Origin: Verrucomicrobiales bacterium
GTDB lineage: Bacteria; Verrucomicrobiota; Verrucomicrobiia; Limisphaerales; CAIMTB01
Length of the DNA: 43,914 nt
Assembly (NCBI GenBank): GCA_016795425.1
Contig: JAEUHG010000187.1
Coordinates: forward strand, 1 to 43,914
Direction: 5' to 3'
A model generated the notes under the pieces. The model saw only the letters and a list, made by a program, of their open reading frames with translations. It ran no database searches and was not told the origin of the DNA. This document shows, piece by piece, positions 27,901 through 35,395 of this stretch (position 1 is the stretch's first letter; each line of letters begins with the position of its first letter). Both the position numbers and the translations under genes were made by a program.

Positions 27901-30700
27901 GGACATTGACTTGGACCAGCGCCGGCGGGGTCGACAGGGTCCCGTTTCTCGCCGTGAAGGCGAAGTCGTCGGGGCCGAAGTAATTGGCCTGGGGTTGATA
28001 AGTGGCGGCGTTGCCGGCGATCGCAAGGCTGCCCCAAGCGGGTTGTTCGGACGAACTCAGAGTGAGGGTGTTTCCGGCGGGTGGCGTGCCCAGCGGCTGG
28101 AGGCGATAGGCAGGGATGGGCGATTCGACGGTGCCGCCAGGCAGGGTCCACTGCACCGAAAGATGTGGGCTGACGGTGCCCCCGGAGCCGGACTGATGAC
28201 GGACTTCGAAGTAGTAACGTTGCCCGGCGGTCAGGCTGACGTTGAAGGTCTGCTGGGCGGGTTGGGCGTCGAACTGGCGGAAACTCACCCCGGTGGCGGG
28301 CGACGTGGCGACCAGTCGGGAAGAGGCGGGGGTCGCGTTTGTGCCGAGCCACAACTGGCCTTCGTTCGCGCTGGCAATGGCAAAGGTGTAAGTGCCGGTT
28401 TCGGGGGCTAGGAGCAGGCCGCGAGTCCTCTGCCCGTACTGCGCGAGCGCGCCCGGAGCCACTTCGACGCCAACCCCGTTGGCGATCAGCACATCCGGGG
28501 CACCGGGCCAGCCCGGGCTGCTGCCGAGGCCGGAGCCCAGGGCGGTGCTATCAGGCCCGAAAAAGATCTCGCGGACGACGCCTCCGCTGCCCCAGGCGTT
28601 GTTTCCGGTGATGACCGTGGCCAGACCGAGGGTGGAGGAGCCGTCCTGTTCGACGTCCACCGACACCTGCAACGGGACGCCGGGCACATAGGCGGGGAAG
28701 GCGACGAGGGAGATCGACTGCTGGTTCACGCTCGAATCGACCAGTCGCCCCGAGAAGTAGGTGCGCGCGGCGTCCGAACCGCCGACGCCACCGTCGAAAC
28801 GGAGGAAGCCCTCGTCGCATCGGAAGTAGCGAAGCAGACCCGGCGCGTCGGGCCGAACGGCTCGGTTGTAGTTGTCGGCGATGTCCTGGGGGGATCGAGC
28901 GACGCTCCATATCCGGATTTCGTCGAGATGCCCAGTGAAGTGTCGGTCGCCGGTGGTGGTGGGCTCTCGGCCGATGAGGATTTGGCCGGCGGCGATGTTG
29001 GGCATGTTGGGCAGGGTGCCGGAAGCGGACGGCTGGCCATCGACATAGAACGTCACGGATTGGCCGGAGAGAACGACGGCCAGATGATGCCACGCATTCA
29101 AGCCGACCTTGCGGGTGGCGTTGGTAGGATAGAAGTCGTTGACCCAATTGGCGAAGGAAGGCGTCCCGTCGGACATCAAGCCGAGGACGGCGGCCTGGGT
29201 CTGCGAAGGTTGACCCACGTGGACGACGAAGTTGAGAGTCGAGTCAGGGAGCGCGGTGGGGTAGACCCAGGTCTCGATCGTCGCGGTTCGGCCGAGGCCC
29301 GTCCCGGCGGCGTTCCCGAAATCGGCGGCGTACTGACGGAACGCCGACGCCGTGTTGAGGGAGATCGCGGTGCCGGCGCCGAGGACGGTAGGCGCCTGGC
29401 TTCCGGCGGTGGTGGTCACCGCGATTCGGGTGGTCGCGAAATCGTCTACGGGATCGGTGACGCGCAGCACGATGTCGCCCGACCCGGTGGCATCGAGGCG
29501 CGGGGTGAAAACCAGTTTGCGTTCGTTGACATTGCTGTCCGGAGGCATGACGTAGATGGCGCGGGGATCGATGAGATTGGTGGGAAAGCTGTCGATGGTC
29601 ATCACCAGTTGATCTCTCGGCCAGTGCGGGCTGTTAACTGTCACCGGCAGGACTTGGGTGAAGCCCTGGGGCTGGGTGATCGGACCGAAGCTCTGGATGG
29701 TCGGGGGTGCGCTCCGATCGATTTGGTGTGCGTAGTTCGTGATGGTAACCGGGCCGCCGCCGCCGGGATCCAGGCGCAAGCTCACGAGATTCGTGCCGAA
29801 ACTATGCTTGTTGGGCGTCATCTCGATGTGCCGACGAGTCGGCGACGTGGCGGTGATGGTCAGATTGGTCGTATCAAAGACCTCCGGGTTTGAGACGGTG
29901 GCGGTGACCGTGATACCCTCGGGTCGTCCCTCAAGCGTGTTGAGATCCAGATCGAAGGCATCCGACGTGAACTGAAAGCTATTGCGGTTCGGCAACGAAG
30001 AGGTGAGGAAAGGCGCCGTCTGGGCACTGATGGAAACGTAAGACGCGGCAGCGAGGACGTACCATTGATCGACGGTACCGCCGAAGCCAAATTGCCAATC
30101 CGGCGTTGGGTTCCAAGCGAACGGCAAGCCCGCGGCGATGACAGTTCCGCCCCACGTCATCGAAAGTCCCTGGGCCGACGAGTAAGAAATGGACACTCGC
30201 TGCCCGGCGCCGACTCGGACGCTGTTGGTGGCGATCCCTTTGCCGTCCCAATAGATTTGCACCACCCAGTCGATCAGGGAGCTGACGTCCGGGCGGGTGA
30301 GATTGATGACCAAACCGCTACCGGGTGCCGGGGCACTATCTCCGTAACTGAACACACCTGGGCGCGAGAAGAAGAATGAGAACGTCCCATTCCCTTGGCC
30401 CAGGAGAGGGAGTATCTCCCACTCGAAGTTCGCTTGGAACGACCGAATCACCTGCATCGGCAGCGGCACATTGTTAGCCCATTGGACGGCTCCTCGGCCC
30501 GCCTTCGTGGTATCCAACTGATACTGGAGTGTTGGATCGGAAGTTGGGTAGACCTGCATGGTGCCGGAGAGCACCGCATTGGCCTGGCTGTTGGGGTCGA
30601 CGATGGTGATGGCCCGGGCGGAGTCGCCCAGCGCGACGCAGGCGATCAGGAAGGAGAGGAGGGATCGAAGGAATCCGTGGTTCCGGAGATTCATTTTCAT
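18923..30700 (-). CDS. 3,925-residue exported protein: lectin/LamG/PA14/HAF modules with a Tc-toxin-A-like C-terminus
   Basis: Starts with a Sec signal (residues 1-30, RSLLSFLIACVALGDSARA). Modules, from coordinates: L-type-lectin-like sandwich about 40-230; LamG/concanavalin about 450-625; PA14 about 735-865; cadherin/Big-like about 870-940; second LamG about 950-1140; Ig-like about 1180-1360; HAF repeats about 1365-1690 (INDDGLIVGYAQ type); a mixed beta region to about 2380; third LamG about 2380-2590. The last about 1,300 residues are mostly helical: coiled coils about 3330-3570 enclosing a hydrophobic hairpin-like stretch about 3400-3465. These are followed by YDAQFEIAARYVHLAAAAYD, a beta domain with RIKSVAVWF (about 3770) and an end pattern VDDIKLYF. 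That order matches TcA subunits of Tc toxins. Likely secreted or surface-bound, carbohydrate-binding and possibly pore-forming (inference). Preceded by its probable foldase and a 568-residue exported protein. Confidence 0.85.
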   Translation of the reverse strand: MKMNLRNHGFLRSLLSFLIACVALGDSARAITIVDPNSQANAVLSGTMQVYPTSDPTLQYQLDTTKAGRGAVQWANNVPLPMQVIRSFQANFEWEILPLLGQGNGTFSFFFSRPGVFSYGDSAPAPGSGLVINLTRPDVSSLIDWVVQIYWDGKGIATNSVRVGAGQRVSISYSSAQGLSMTWGGTVIAAGLPFAWNPTPDWQFGFGGTVDQWYVLAAASYVSISAQTAPFLTSSLPNRNSFQFTSDAFDLDLNTLEGRPEGITVTATVSNPEVFDTTNLTITATSPTRRHIEMTPNKHSFGTNLVSLRLDPGGGGPVTITNYAHQIDRSAPPTIQSFGPITQPQGFTQVLPVTVNSPHWPRDQLVMTIDSFPTNLIDPRAIYVMPPDSNVNERKLVFTPRLDATGSGDIVLRVTDPVDDFATTRIAVTTTAGSQAPTVLGAGTAISLNTASAFRQYAADFGNAAGTGLGRTATIETWVYPTALPDSTLNFVVHVGQPSQTQAAVLGLMSDGTPSFANWVNDFYPTNATRKVGLNAWHHLAVVLSGQSVTFYVDGQPSASGTLPNMPNIAAGQILIGREPTTTGDRHFTGHLDEIRIWSVARSPQDIADNYNRAVRPDAPGLLRYFRCDEGFLRFDGGVGGSDAARTYFSGRLVDSSVNQQSISLVAFPAYVPGVPLQVSVDVEQDGSSTLGLATVITGNNAWGSGGVVREIFFGPDSTALGSGLGSSPGWPGAPDVLIANGVGVEVAPGALAQYGQRTRGLLLAPETGTYTFAIASANEGQLWLGTNATPASSRLVATSPATGVSFRQFDAQPAQQTFNVSLTAGQRYYFEVRHQSGSGGTVSPHLSVQWTLPGGTVESPIPAYRLQPLGTPPAGNTLTLSSSEQPAWGSLAIAGNAATYQPQANYFGPDDFAFTARNGTLSTPPALVQVNVLNRDPAPIAGSGNALQLGGSPGGVERTPGFDLGGTSFTLEMWARRANATSPGSGNVQALFSFSSDPSTNRPQATFGYFDDGRVGLQMSATLPSAELLSSATYHTNLDWHHWAAVFDATTGRREIFLDGVSLGSITNNGTTLGVGGFYLGSVSGKSGFFQGTLDEVRLWKRALTPEELFDTMNTTLVGTEPDLYLYYRFDEGNGLVAYDSSPTKPGGVRFDGTIVNPVVWTTNAAPSLAQIVVPGNSRNQKFFLPGFAFDRSKLTYQITGVPTNGVLAADPIVPGLYTFTPTRRYSGTNVISYTVTDGRGLVSPVTTLLLVVDFVPIPPTISSIRDQELEEEDPPLVVPFGVTDEDQPDGSRLTFAIRSSSTTLLPAENIVVSGSGTSRTLTLTPVDGEVGDSTIEITVNNGIRTATTAFEVRVNPRLAFAVVNAGAVVQQPSSFATAINGSGQLAGYVASIAAPTNSSPFFYTGYGATERGYITANLGGTTGAGLAVNASGVMVGAAKDAQNASLAFVIDPRQDSIPSSLGVLPGGNLSVATGINDDGLIVGYAQTGDGTFRAFTAGTSVLAPLALTNGYASMWATAVNAAGEIAGYARLASGGNTNAFLSVNGLTQDLGRPAGADDVVVTAISDQGLVVGNALFPSGARSRVATYEDGTWTDLGDMFGGGAAEASGVNRFGQIVGRALTTNGVWRAFLYTDGRAYDLNALSPGSGWTLTDARGINDRAQIAANGALTNAANQALVLFPATEIGRRVFRPDGAIGENPNITILQGAGTDRWDNSFFWSAIERKLYAIRPVVAEIRWRTGTFVTVTNDTQFGDSFIRQIFTNEVSITTLSFNVWPTDPVIHVAGAPVQVQPDDPGFRHGFVEVSYPTGEQRVDSTTKLFNSQTTGYSVLHYLRTDGRPQNPENQPNHFTVVRTIAWNDPAFLVTNVPWTVGLPITNALHQDYAGLNGYVLTPNAYFDGAGTNAAYQLATRRGPILPVNSNERGENFLVVWYRQDRIGTAWASLPYQYAVRWPTDAEPIIIASQLGSGPLSPATFPRSSIYSQSDTNLPGYNPNEEHALFSGGTLYALRNDLNARVTPKASEPYVLLRYLDPVSGEWRMKVYSVVAEQHPYTFQYDGVVGHEIQPPLPISALPLMSAQNRLVSGPAWQDYRGRFYARAAGIDGSEDDVVLRFFYPLQPGFFYDLDRDGTPEKAEGDPIPWLEHRDAGELGQPVDVTYVIQWPQDPPVLQVGQSLTTATGGLPDIADMASTQVVFDSGDPSETRPLSAVARLFDPLSDRSISLEEDFVFPDAVRRQVDPSTGTEIFPDLPYYLRVRLYHDARNHLLGFRGFVYAPSDGAASVTLVNVMSQREREVILALDPSGDQKFADAIEDLYAITRNPNRLDLTGDGLPDESLLIGLASQVVTNNGLTQTNLVRETLKGAKALTAAQPLLDVQPSSKGGLRFAATGQGMKVTNNFVGLANDFTIEFWVRPESSRPSTPETASGEAAFSGQPFAVYPDQASAVTGQSTRAGIGVSVGTNGVSVVEHSDYLICTPLVYDGDLSGWRHIAVVYRDATPSLYIDGQLVRTGVRSLKDVQPSASLVRTSDPWGGYGVFAGSITDLRIWDHPRSQLAIIANSDRQLTGKESGLAGLWLFAEGQGATVADLSPSGSNGVLAGSPTWITDGPDQPPGPRFVVVAENDDPSLGGLPVGLHVIRVDADLARGSLAIIQPDNVLDERVTLRHSADFAGQPDAFVFQWLYQVDAPGFDPTFVPLTDNQGAITDNRNWVPYPTDPASGLGVNDLTLGSGTVSSLLTLSDVWYLMRYGEITPGGGTNWSSWIGDPSATAGAPRAMFVPGWIKRVLGGINLFAQRGSDFDDNQVNTLASTLAEAGPRYEGDVALNPATTDNFGLIEIYSTVLNRGRGLSIDGTPAVAYEPADKALLLAAGNIADLYLLHANEAFADSADPTIGLTTDSTELGSVASSIFAFQNQVSSLLEEELAMLRGRDDSSAGVGAAPVYNRLFWNFTGNEGETAYVAKYGIPDQNSDGFINAGDAKILFPQGHGDAWGHYLTALTSYYDLLRHPNFIWIPRPEDTLVAGVPIQVNYQDERRFARAAAARARTGAEIVDRSHRLGYTDDPVSLLQGFPDPVRSRAWSVSGWARRASQGAYFDWVVGNAILPTVDPDNHVGIQKVDRTTVGELMQIVTEAASVVNVLDQANAGLNPLGFARGVVPFDIDPDLVRTGFQRSSHFEQIYQRALQALQNAEVTFNRATVLSSELRKQQNSVSDYSVAVANQEIAYLEDLIQIYGYPYAGDIGPGGTYPSGYQGPDLLHWMYVPTVDVTAQNNPRSEGFTDLSSTVNGIQSVAINIKGNFAAQFSQTTLDALDATKVPDTKVEYPIHPGDYTFETPASWGQRRAEGSLQGALRELVLAQVQLRQALTAYENHVSEIEEHADLLELRYGLRREQLGLGDAKVGLNTVYNVALTAANVTKIVSQNVAATFQSAVAGLVGAVPSVVGLATDAFAPIVASIYVASMFAEAGPTALAEGAEIAEQFLELAKEETELGIDLQVETNEQDFEVAERLKELEVLVRAEASLRLDLFNANQAIVQAARNIETILAQGQRLLVQRTLFRKVTAGTIQADRYRDLGLRIFRDDSLQKYDAQFEIAARYVHLAAAAYDYELNLGTANGAGSSFATEILRERSLGELVNDEPVVGRVGLASILGRMRQNFDVLRGQVGLNNDRPEDSRFSLRSEAFRILPSTSGTNVNTAASTTWRQLLQSSVVSNLWDVAEFRRYCRPFAPESAGPQPGIVLRFGSTVVAGQNFFGQALGPLDSSYDPSEYSTRIKSVAVWFSDYDAADLAAKPRVYLVPVGVDRLRSADADDFSVRDWQVIDQRIPVPFPIGNASLSNSSTPPIYPSSDGTFTAIRRHSAFRAYQDTAFDLDQFNESTRLIGRSVWNTQWVLIIPGAYLLGDPNPIRGLDLFIQSVDDIKLYFQTYSTSGN

Positions 30701-30733
30701 GGCAGGAAAGAGGGATCGGGTCAGGGCCTTGGC

Positions 30734-32440
30734 TCAGGGAGCGTTGAGTGTGCCGACCTCCGAGATACGTCGGAGCGCCAGAGCACCGGACGTACTCAAT
30801 GGGCGTTTGTGGAGGCCGGTGATGGTCTCGGAGTACGTTCCGCCGAGGGCCTGGTCACCTTCGCCGGGCGGCGCATTCACCGCGGCGTCGAAGGCCAGAG
30901 TGACCTCCCGCGTGACGGCGTAAGCGCGGTTGGTGCCGTGATCCGGATGATAGCGATGGAGGAACGGGTTGGTCGGCAGGTCGGGCGGCAAGTTCAGCGT
31001 GCCGCTGACCTGGTTGCTGACGGCCATGGTGCCGGCCAGCGGAAGCTGGAGTTGTCCCGTGCCCAGCGCGAAATCGAAATGCGGAGCGGTCAGGCGCCTA
31101 CCGGTGATGCGGCCGGCGCGGAGGTCCAGTGGCGAGAGAGTGGCAAGAATCGCGGGATCGGTAATGAGCCGGGTCGGCCGAGTGGACAACACCGTGGCGG
31201 TCGGACTGTTGGTGGTCGCGGCGGCGACGTTCGTCGAGGTGTAGAGCAGCGTGACATCCCGAAGCAGGGTGACCTGCCCGCCGGCGTCCACGTGCAGGAG
31301 CACGCGCAGCGGAAACGGCATCGGCACGGCGCCGGTGCCCGTCTGATCCCCGGATTCGGGGACGGGAACGACGTTCGTGATGGAGGCGGTGCCGAGCCAA
31401 AGGCCGGTGAAATCCGGGGACGAACTCGCCAGAACACGGGCGCCGACATTGAACAGAGTGCCTTCGCCATCACTCACTGAGAGGAGACTGGTATGAAGGT
31501 CGGGTTGCGACGGGTGCGGCCCCGAAGCGGGCAGCTTCGCGCGATCGAGGGCGAGAACAAGCTTGTGACTCGTGGCGGCGTTCACGAGTTGGGTATGGGT
31601 ATCCAGCGGCTTCGAGGTGTTGGTGGAGCCCGATAACGGTGACTGCATCAGGACGAGGTAGGTGGGATTGGTGACCAGATGCTGGACTCGAATGCTCTTC
31701 GTCAGCGCGTGACGGTTGCGAATCGTCATATCGACCCGGCGCTGGGTGGCGTCGAAGTCGACGACGTCGCCGGCGTTCAGTTCGAGATGGAACGGGGCGA
31801 CGAAGTCGGAGGGGCCTCGGGAATAGACCCAGTAGGCTTCGCCACGGCGCATCGAGGCATCGGGCGCGACGAGGTTCCAGGCGCCGTCGGGCGACAAGCG
31901 GTAGATGGCTTCGAGTTGGTTGCGGGTCGCGTCAAAGTGCGCGGGAGAGGAACGGAAGAACGCGCGAAACGAAATAGGGACGGCGGGGTCGACGGAAAAA
32001 CCGCGGAGGTTGTAGTGGTCCGGGGCCCACTCCGGTGTTCGCAGGATGGGGCGACCACTCACTGCCCAATTCACCGCGTTGCTGCCGGCGAGTCGAACGA
32101 GGTAAGCGCGCTGGGGCAGGACGGCCCGCAAGTTGGAGAGGGGTGACTCCGGCGAAGTCTGCGGAAAGAACGACAACCACTGCGCGCGGTTCCATCCGGC
32201 CTCGCCCGGGTTCTGGATGAAATCGGTGGCGGAGACGCGATCGGACCAAGTCCAGACACTGGCGATCGGCAGATCGGCGAAGACGACGGCGGGATCGCGG
32301 TTGGGGGGATCGACTTCGAGCCAGACCGCATTCCAGCCGGGGCGGAGTTCGAAGGACTGGTTCAGAGTCTGGGCGCGGGCGACGCCGCCCAGGGCCAGAG
32401 CGGCGAGGATGAAAAGCAGACTTCGTCGAGTTTGTTTCAT
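30734..32440 (-). CDS. 568-residue exported protein upstream of the giant gene
   Basis: I start it at the ATG at 32440, which gives a clean signal peptide (MKQTRRSLLFILAALALGG, cleavage near VARAQ); the frame is open 27 codons further upstream, into the preceding gene. Early block: FELRPGWNAVWLEVDPPNRD. The rest is beta-rich with few cysteines. The C-terminal part has FLHRYHPDH and GGTYSETITGLHKRPL, which I recall as recurring in verrucomicrobial exported proteins; this is recollection, not a search. No catalytic motif. It starts 7 bases after the PpiC gene and ends 33 bases before the giant gene, so one operon is likely. Candidate partner, shaft or export aid for the giant protein. Confidence 0.75.
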   Translation of the reverse strand: MKQTRRSLLFILAALALGGVARAQTLNQSFELRPGWNAVWLEVDPPNRDPAVVFADLPIASVWTWSDRVSATDFIQNPGEAGWNRAQWLSFFPQTSPESPLSNLRAVLPQRAYLVRLAGSNAVNWAVSGRPILRTPEWAPDHYNLRGFSVDPAVPISFRAFFRSSPAHFDATRNQLEAIYRLSPDGAWNLVAPDASMRRGEAYWVYSRGPSDFVAPFHLELNAGDVVDFDATQRRVDMTIRNRHALTKSIRVQHLVTNPTYLVLMQSPLSGSTNTSKPLDTHTQLVNAATSHKLVLALDRAKLPASGPHPSQPDLHTSLLSVSDGEGTLFNVGARVLASSSPDFTGLWLGTASITNVVPVPESGDQTGTGAVPMPFPLRVLLHVDAGGQVTLLRDVTLLYTSTNVAAATTNSPTATVLSTRPTRLITDPAILATLSPLDLRAGRITGRRLTAPHFDFALGTGQLQLPLAGTMAVSNQVSGTLNLPPDLPTNPFLHRYHPDHGTNRAYAVTREVTLAFDAAVNAPPGEGDQALGGTYSETITGLHKRPLSTSGALALRRISEVGTLNAP

Positions 32441-32447
32441 ATTCGTG

Positions 32448-33509
32448 TCAGCGGGCTGGAAGGGCCGGAGGTTGGTGGGCCACGGAGGTTTCCCTGGGTA
32501 CGGCGGCCGCAAGATTCTCACCGAAGACCTGGACCGGATGCCTGAGGCGGAGTTCGTCGAGGAACTGGGTTTCGGCTTGGGAAGCGCGGGCGCGAGTGAG
32601 TTCGTAACGGATGCGTTCGCGCACTGCGGCGAGTGGCGCCGGCCGGGCGGGTTCGCGATCGACGAGCTTCAGGAGGTAGACACCTTCGCTCGTGGCAAGC
32701 AGAGGGCTGAGGTCGCCAGGTTCGGCGAGGGCGAAAGCAGCTTCGGCCACTTCCTCGGGCCAGGCTCGTGCGGCCTGGGCGCGCGTGACCCAGCCGATGT
32801 CGCCACCGAAGTGGCGCGACGCCTGGTGAATGGAGTGCCGCGCCGCAAGAGGGCCGAAATCGCGTGAGTTCCGAGCTTCGGTGACCGCCTCGTCGTGGAT
32901 GGACCGGGCGTCCTTCCGGGATTCCTGCAAGGGAAGGGCGGGCGCCTCCGGTTGCGTCGGCAGTTGCAAAAGGGCGAGTCGTCGTCGCTCGGGCGCGGCG
33001 TACGCATCGGAGTGGGTCTGGTAATGTGCGGCAATCTCGCTTTCGGTCACCGGTTCGGCCGGCGGCGCGAGAGCCTGTCGTTCTTCATGGAAACGAGTGG
33101 CGACGAAGGCTCGCCAGGAGGCAAGGAGGTCGTCGCGCCGAGTGAAACCGGCGCGCTCGGCCTCGGCAAAAAGCAGTTCCCGCTGGATGAGGGGCTCCAG
33201 CACGGCAGAAGGGTTGGGCGCGACGGAGGCGCTGCCGTCCGGATGCCTTTTTTTCCAGGCGACGCGGAATTCGGAGGCCGTGATCGAGGCGTCACCCACG
33301 CGCGCGACCTCGTCAAGCGCAGCCGACTTCGGAGTCCGCTGCGGGGTGGAGTGACGATGATGATCTCGCAGGAACAGGATGGCCCCGACCACGGCGAGAG
33401 CGAAAGCGAGCGCGGCGACCCGCGACGCGGCGTGGCGGCGAGAATGACCTGAATTCCTCTCCTCGGAAGGAAGCGGCCGGGTTTGCGGCTGAGGGACGGG
33501 AATGGCCAT
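32448..33509 (-). CDS. Membrane-anchored PpiC/parvulin peptidyl-prolyl isomerase (SurA/PrsA-like)
   Basis: 353 residues from the ATG at 33509; a TTG four codons upstream is possible. A Pro/Arg-rich cytoplasmic start is followed by one membrane helix (VAALAFALAVVGAILFL) and then a periplasmic chaperone part. The SurA-like helical N-domain has VARVGDASITASEFRVAW and LIQRELLFAEAERAGF. The parvulin domain, about residues 175-290, contains IHDEAVTEARNSRDFGPLA, FGGDIGWV and LSPLLATSEGVYLLKLVDRE. These are the usual PPIase landmarks, although the HVL opening motif is altered (RRRLALLQL). It assists folding of exported proteins at the membrane. As first gene of the cluster that encodes the 3,925-residue protein, it is probably a dedicated foldase for it. 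Confidence 0.85.
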   Translation of the reverse strand: MAIPVPQPQTRPLPSEERNSGHSRRHAASRVAALAFALAVVGAILFLRDHHRHSTPQRTPKSAALDEVARVGDASITASEFRVAWKKRHPDGSASVAPNPSAVLEPLIQRELLFAEAERAGFTRRDDLLASWRAFVATRFHEERQALAPPAEPVTESEIAAHYQTHSDAYAAPERRRLALLQLPTQPEAPALPLQESRKDARSIHDEAVTEARNSRDFGPLAARHSIHQASRHFGGDIGWVTRAQAARAWPEEVAEAAFALAEPGDLSPLLATSEGVYLLKLVDREPARPAPLAAVRERIRYELTRARASQAETQFLDELRLRHPVQVFGENLAAAVPRETSVAHQPPALPAR

Positions 33510-33521
33510 GGCATGGGACAA

Positions 33522-33856
33522 ACTCCGAATGCCGAGCGGGGATCAATTCCACCACCTCCCTTCGCGGCCTCCTTGTTGTCCAGCCTGCCTTACAGGAAAA
33601 TGAAGCGAAGGTTACCGATCGATTCCGGGAGGGAGAGGCGCGGTCGCGGCGTCGGGATCGAAGGGACGGATCGAGTCGTGTCGGTCGACAATATTCCACC
33701 GGCCGTTGCGTCCGATGGACGAGGGATCATGGAGTGGCGAAGGGTTCCCTGGCGATCGACCGGACGGGGACAGTGCAGAGAGCGCTGCCGAAGGGCGGTG
33801 TCGTGGCACGACGTCACCCGTCGCGGTCTTCAACCTGAAAGCCTCGATCTCCCGTC
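33522..33856. other. Upstream region of the giant cluster, no gene seen
   Basis: Should hold the promoter of the minus-strand cluster. GGAGG-like tracts occur on the minus strand near 33555-33575, but no convincing -35/-10 pair was identified by eye. The right part is tail sequence of the second integrase remnant. Confidence 0.35.
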
Positions 33857-34320
33857 TCAGGCCGCTGCCTTCCAACCGTACCGATGCCGAAAACCGCCAA
33901 CCCCTGGAAATGACACGATCGCGGCGGGTGTGGACGGCTTGAGTGACGGGATACGCCCTTCCGGGGAGTCCTTGTCGACACCCAAGTGGCATCTTGGTCT
34001 CCACGATGATGAGGACGAGTTCGGGCGAGGGACTTGGCGGTCCGGGCTTTCGATGGCAGCCATGTGGGCGAAAGAGATTGAGGTATTTGCGCCGCACCAA
34101 GGCGCGGTGGATGCTCAATAGGGTTGAAGGCCGGAAGTGGACGGCGGCGCGCGCCAGACGGTCCGATGATGACGCCTGTTCGCGGCCGATTAGTAATTCG
34201 CCATGCACAGGGTGAGATTTGGAGCCCGACGCCTGGACTGGCGGACGAGGAACAATTGCTGACAGAGGAGGTTCTCGGTCTCGAGCCCCCAGGTGCCGCG
34301 GGGAGTGAAGACCATCTCGA
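33857..34320 (-). pseudogene. Decayed DDE integrase/transposase (copy B)
   Basis: The C-terminal end is clear (CHLGVDKDSPEGRIPSLKPS...VGGFRHRYGWKAAA, stop at 33857) and aligns with copy A at protein and DNA level. Both contain AAGGACTCCCCGGAAGG exactly and share the ends of the frame. At 34195-34320, in another frame, WGLETENLLCQQLFLVRQSR resembles the N-terminal LETENLLLRQQL block of the same transposase type. The catalytic core between them is missing or unrecognisable. Same orientation as copy A and directly upstream of the PpiC-giant cluster. Confidence 0.65.
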
Positions 34321-34540
34321 GGCCGTGGCTTAACCCAGCTGTGAGAATGTAAAAGTGCCTCATGAGAAAGGAGACTATACGCGCGGCGACGCGCCGCCAG
34401 AGCGCCCGTAATTTGCAATCCCCCGACCGATTCTCAGTACATCATGACTTGGTTTTCCGGGCACTCAGCTCCGATTCGCCGGAAGGAACAAACTGGCGTT
34501 GGTGTAATGGGGGGGCCTAAACGCCGTATTGGGGTGATAT

Positions 34541-34795
34541 ATGGTTTACCTCATGACGATGCTCTTCCCTCCCGTGGCGGCCTTCCTCCGGGCGCAGCCC
34601 TTCATTGGGGCGGCTAATATCCTTGGTTTCTTGTGCTCGGTGGGGGCTTTTGTCTTTGCCTGCGCTGCGTTTCCGCCCGTGGCGATTATAGGCTTCATTT
34701 TCTACTTCGGTTGGGGTCTCAAAGAGTGCCAGTCCCTCTGGAATTACAGACGCCACGGTATTGCTATCGACGATCATATCTCGCACCTCAAATAG
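34541..34795 (+). CDS. Small membrane protein of unknown family
   Basis: 84 residues, two to three hydrophobic helices (about 4-16, 22-42 and 44-58), and a charged C-terminal tail (WNYRRHGIAIDDHISHLK). GGGGTG lies about nine bases upstream of the ATG. The opening MLFPPVAAFLRAQPF recalls the LLPPLAVFL start of small YqaE/Pmp3-type proteins, but the rest does not follow that family well. It stands alone between two insertion-element remnants. Probably a real gene on codon pattern and length; the function is unknown. Confidence 0.5.
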   Translation: MVYLMTMLFPPVAAFLRAQPFIGAANILGFLCSVGAFVFACAAFPPVAIIGFIFYFGWGLKECQSLWNYRRHGIAIDDHISHLK

Positions 34796-34947
34796 AAGAT
34801 TGGAGAACGGCGAGGTCGGTACCGGCGACAGAATGCCCAGGACGGCCGCTTGCGATGTGGGGGAACATGAGAAAAGCGGTCGCTTTCTTGCCCTTGCCAC
34901 AACAATTTCCCACCGCGGTTCATGGCTCGGCGTGCAGCCCCGTCCAA

Positions 34948-35395
34948 TCAGCGCTCATGCTCTATGTCCCGAGTGATGGGCGTTCGCCATTCGAAAGAGG
35001 CATCAAACACCCTGGAATCCCCAGCAATCTGCGCGATCTGACCACGAGTCAGCCGAAAGTGGTTGTGGGCAAGCCCAGCAAGAAGCGGACCGAGAGTGAG
35101 GAAGCGCACCGCGTATCCTTCCTCGAGCACGCCCAGGGTGCCCGCGACGGCCAGCGCCTCCTCCGACTTCCTCCACCGATCCAACCGAGGAGCACGCCGT
35201 TCGACACCGCGCGCTCGAAATCCTTCGTCAGTTCCGTCGATCCCTCCGCTAACTCCCCCGTTCCACGCCACTCAGCCCAACACCTCACCTCCGTCTGCTT
35301 CCTCGGGATCCGCAAGCACCAAGAAACTTTCCTCCTCGTTTAGCCTGACCCGGAACACGAGAGGTGGTGTTCGTGTCGGAGTCGCAGAACCTCTT
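34948..35395 (-). pseudogene. Possible degenerate gene with compensating frameshifts
   Basis: Reading the minus strand, VFRVRLNEEESFLVLADPEE is followed in a second frame by STELTKDFERAVSNGVLLGW. The first frame then resumes with SEEALAVAGTLGVLEEGYAV and RFLTLGPLLAGLAHNHFRL. The pieces read like one protein broken by two shifts. I do not recognise the family. It may instead be chance; the interval holds no other gene. Confidence 0.25.

Noticed and set aside
34948..35271. IstB fragment belonging to the IS21 remnant
   Set aside because: EEGYAVRFLTLGPLLA faintly recalls IstB, but there is no Walker A motif and the alignment does not extend, so I did not assign it to the insertion element.
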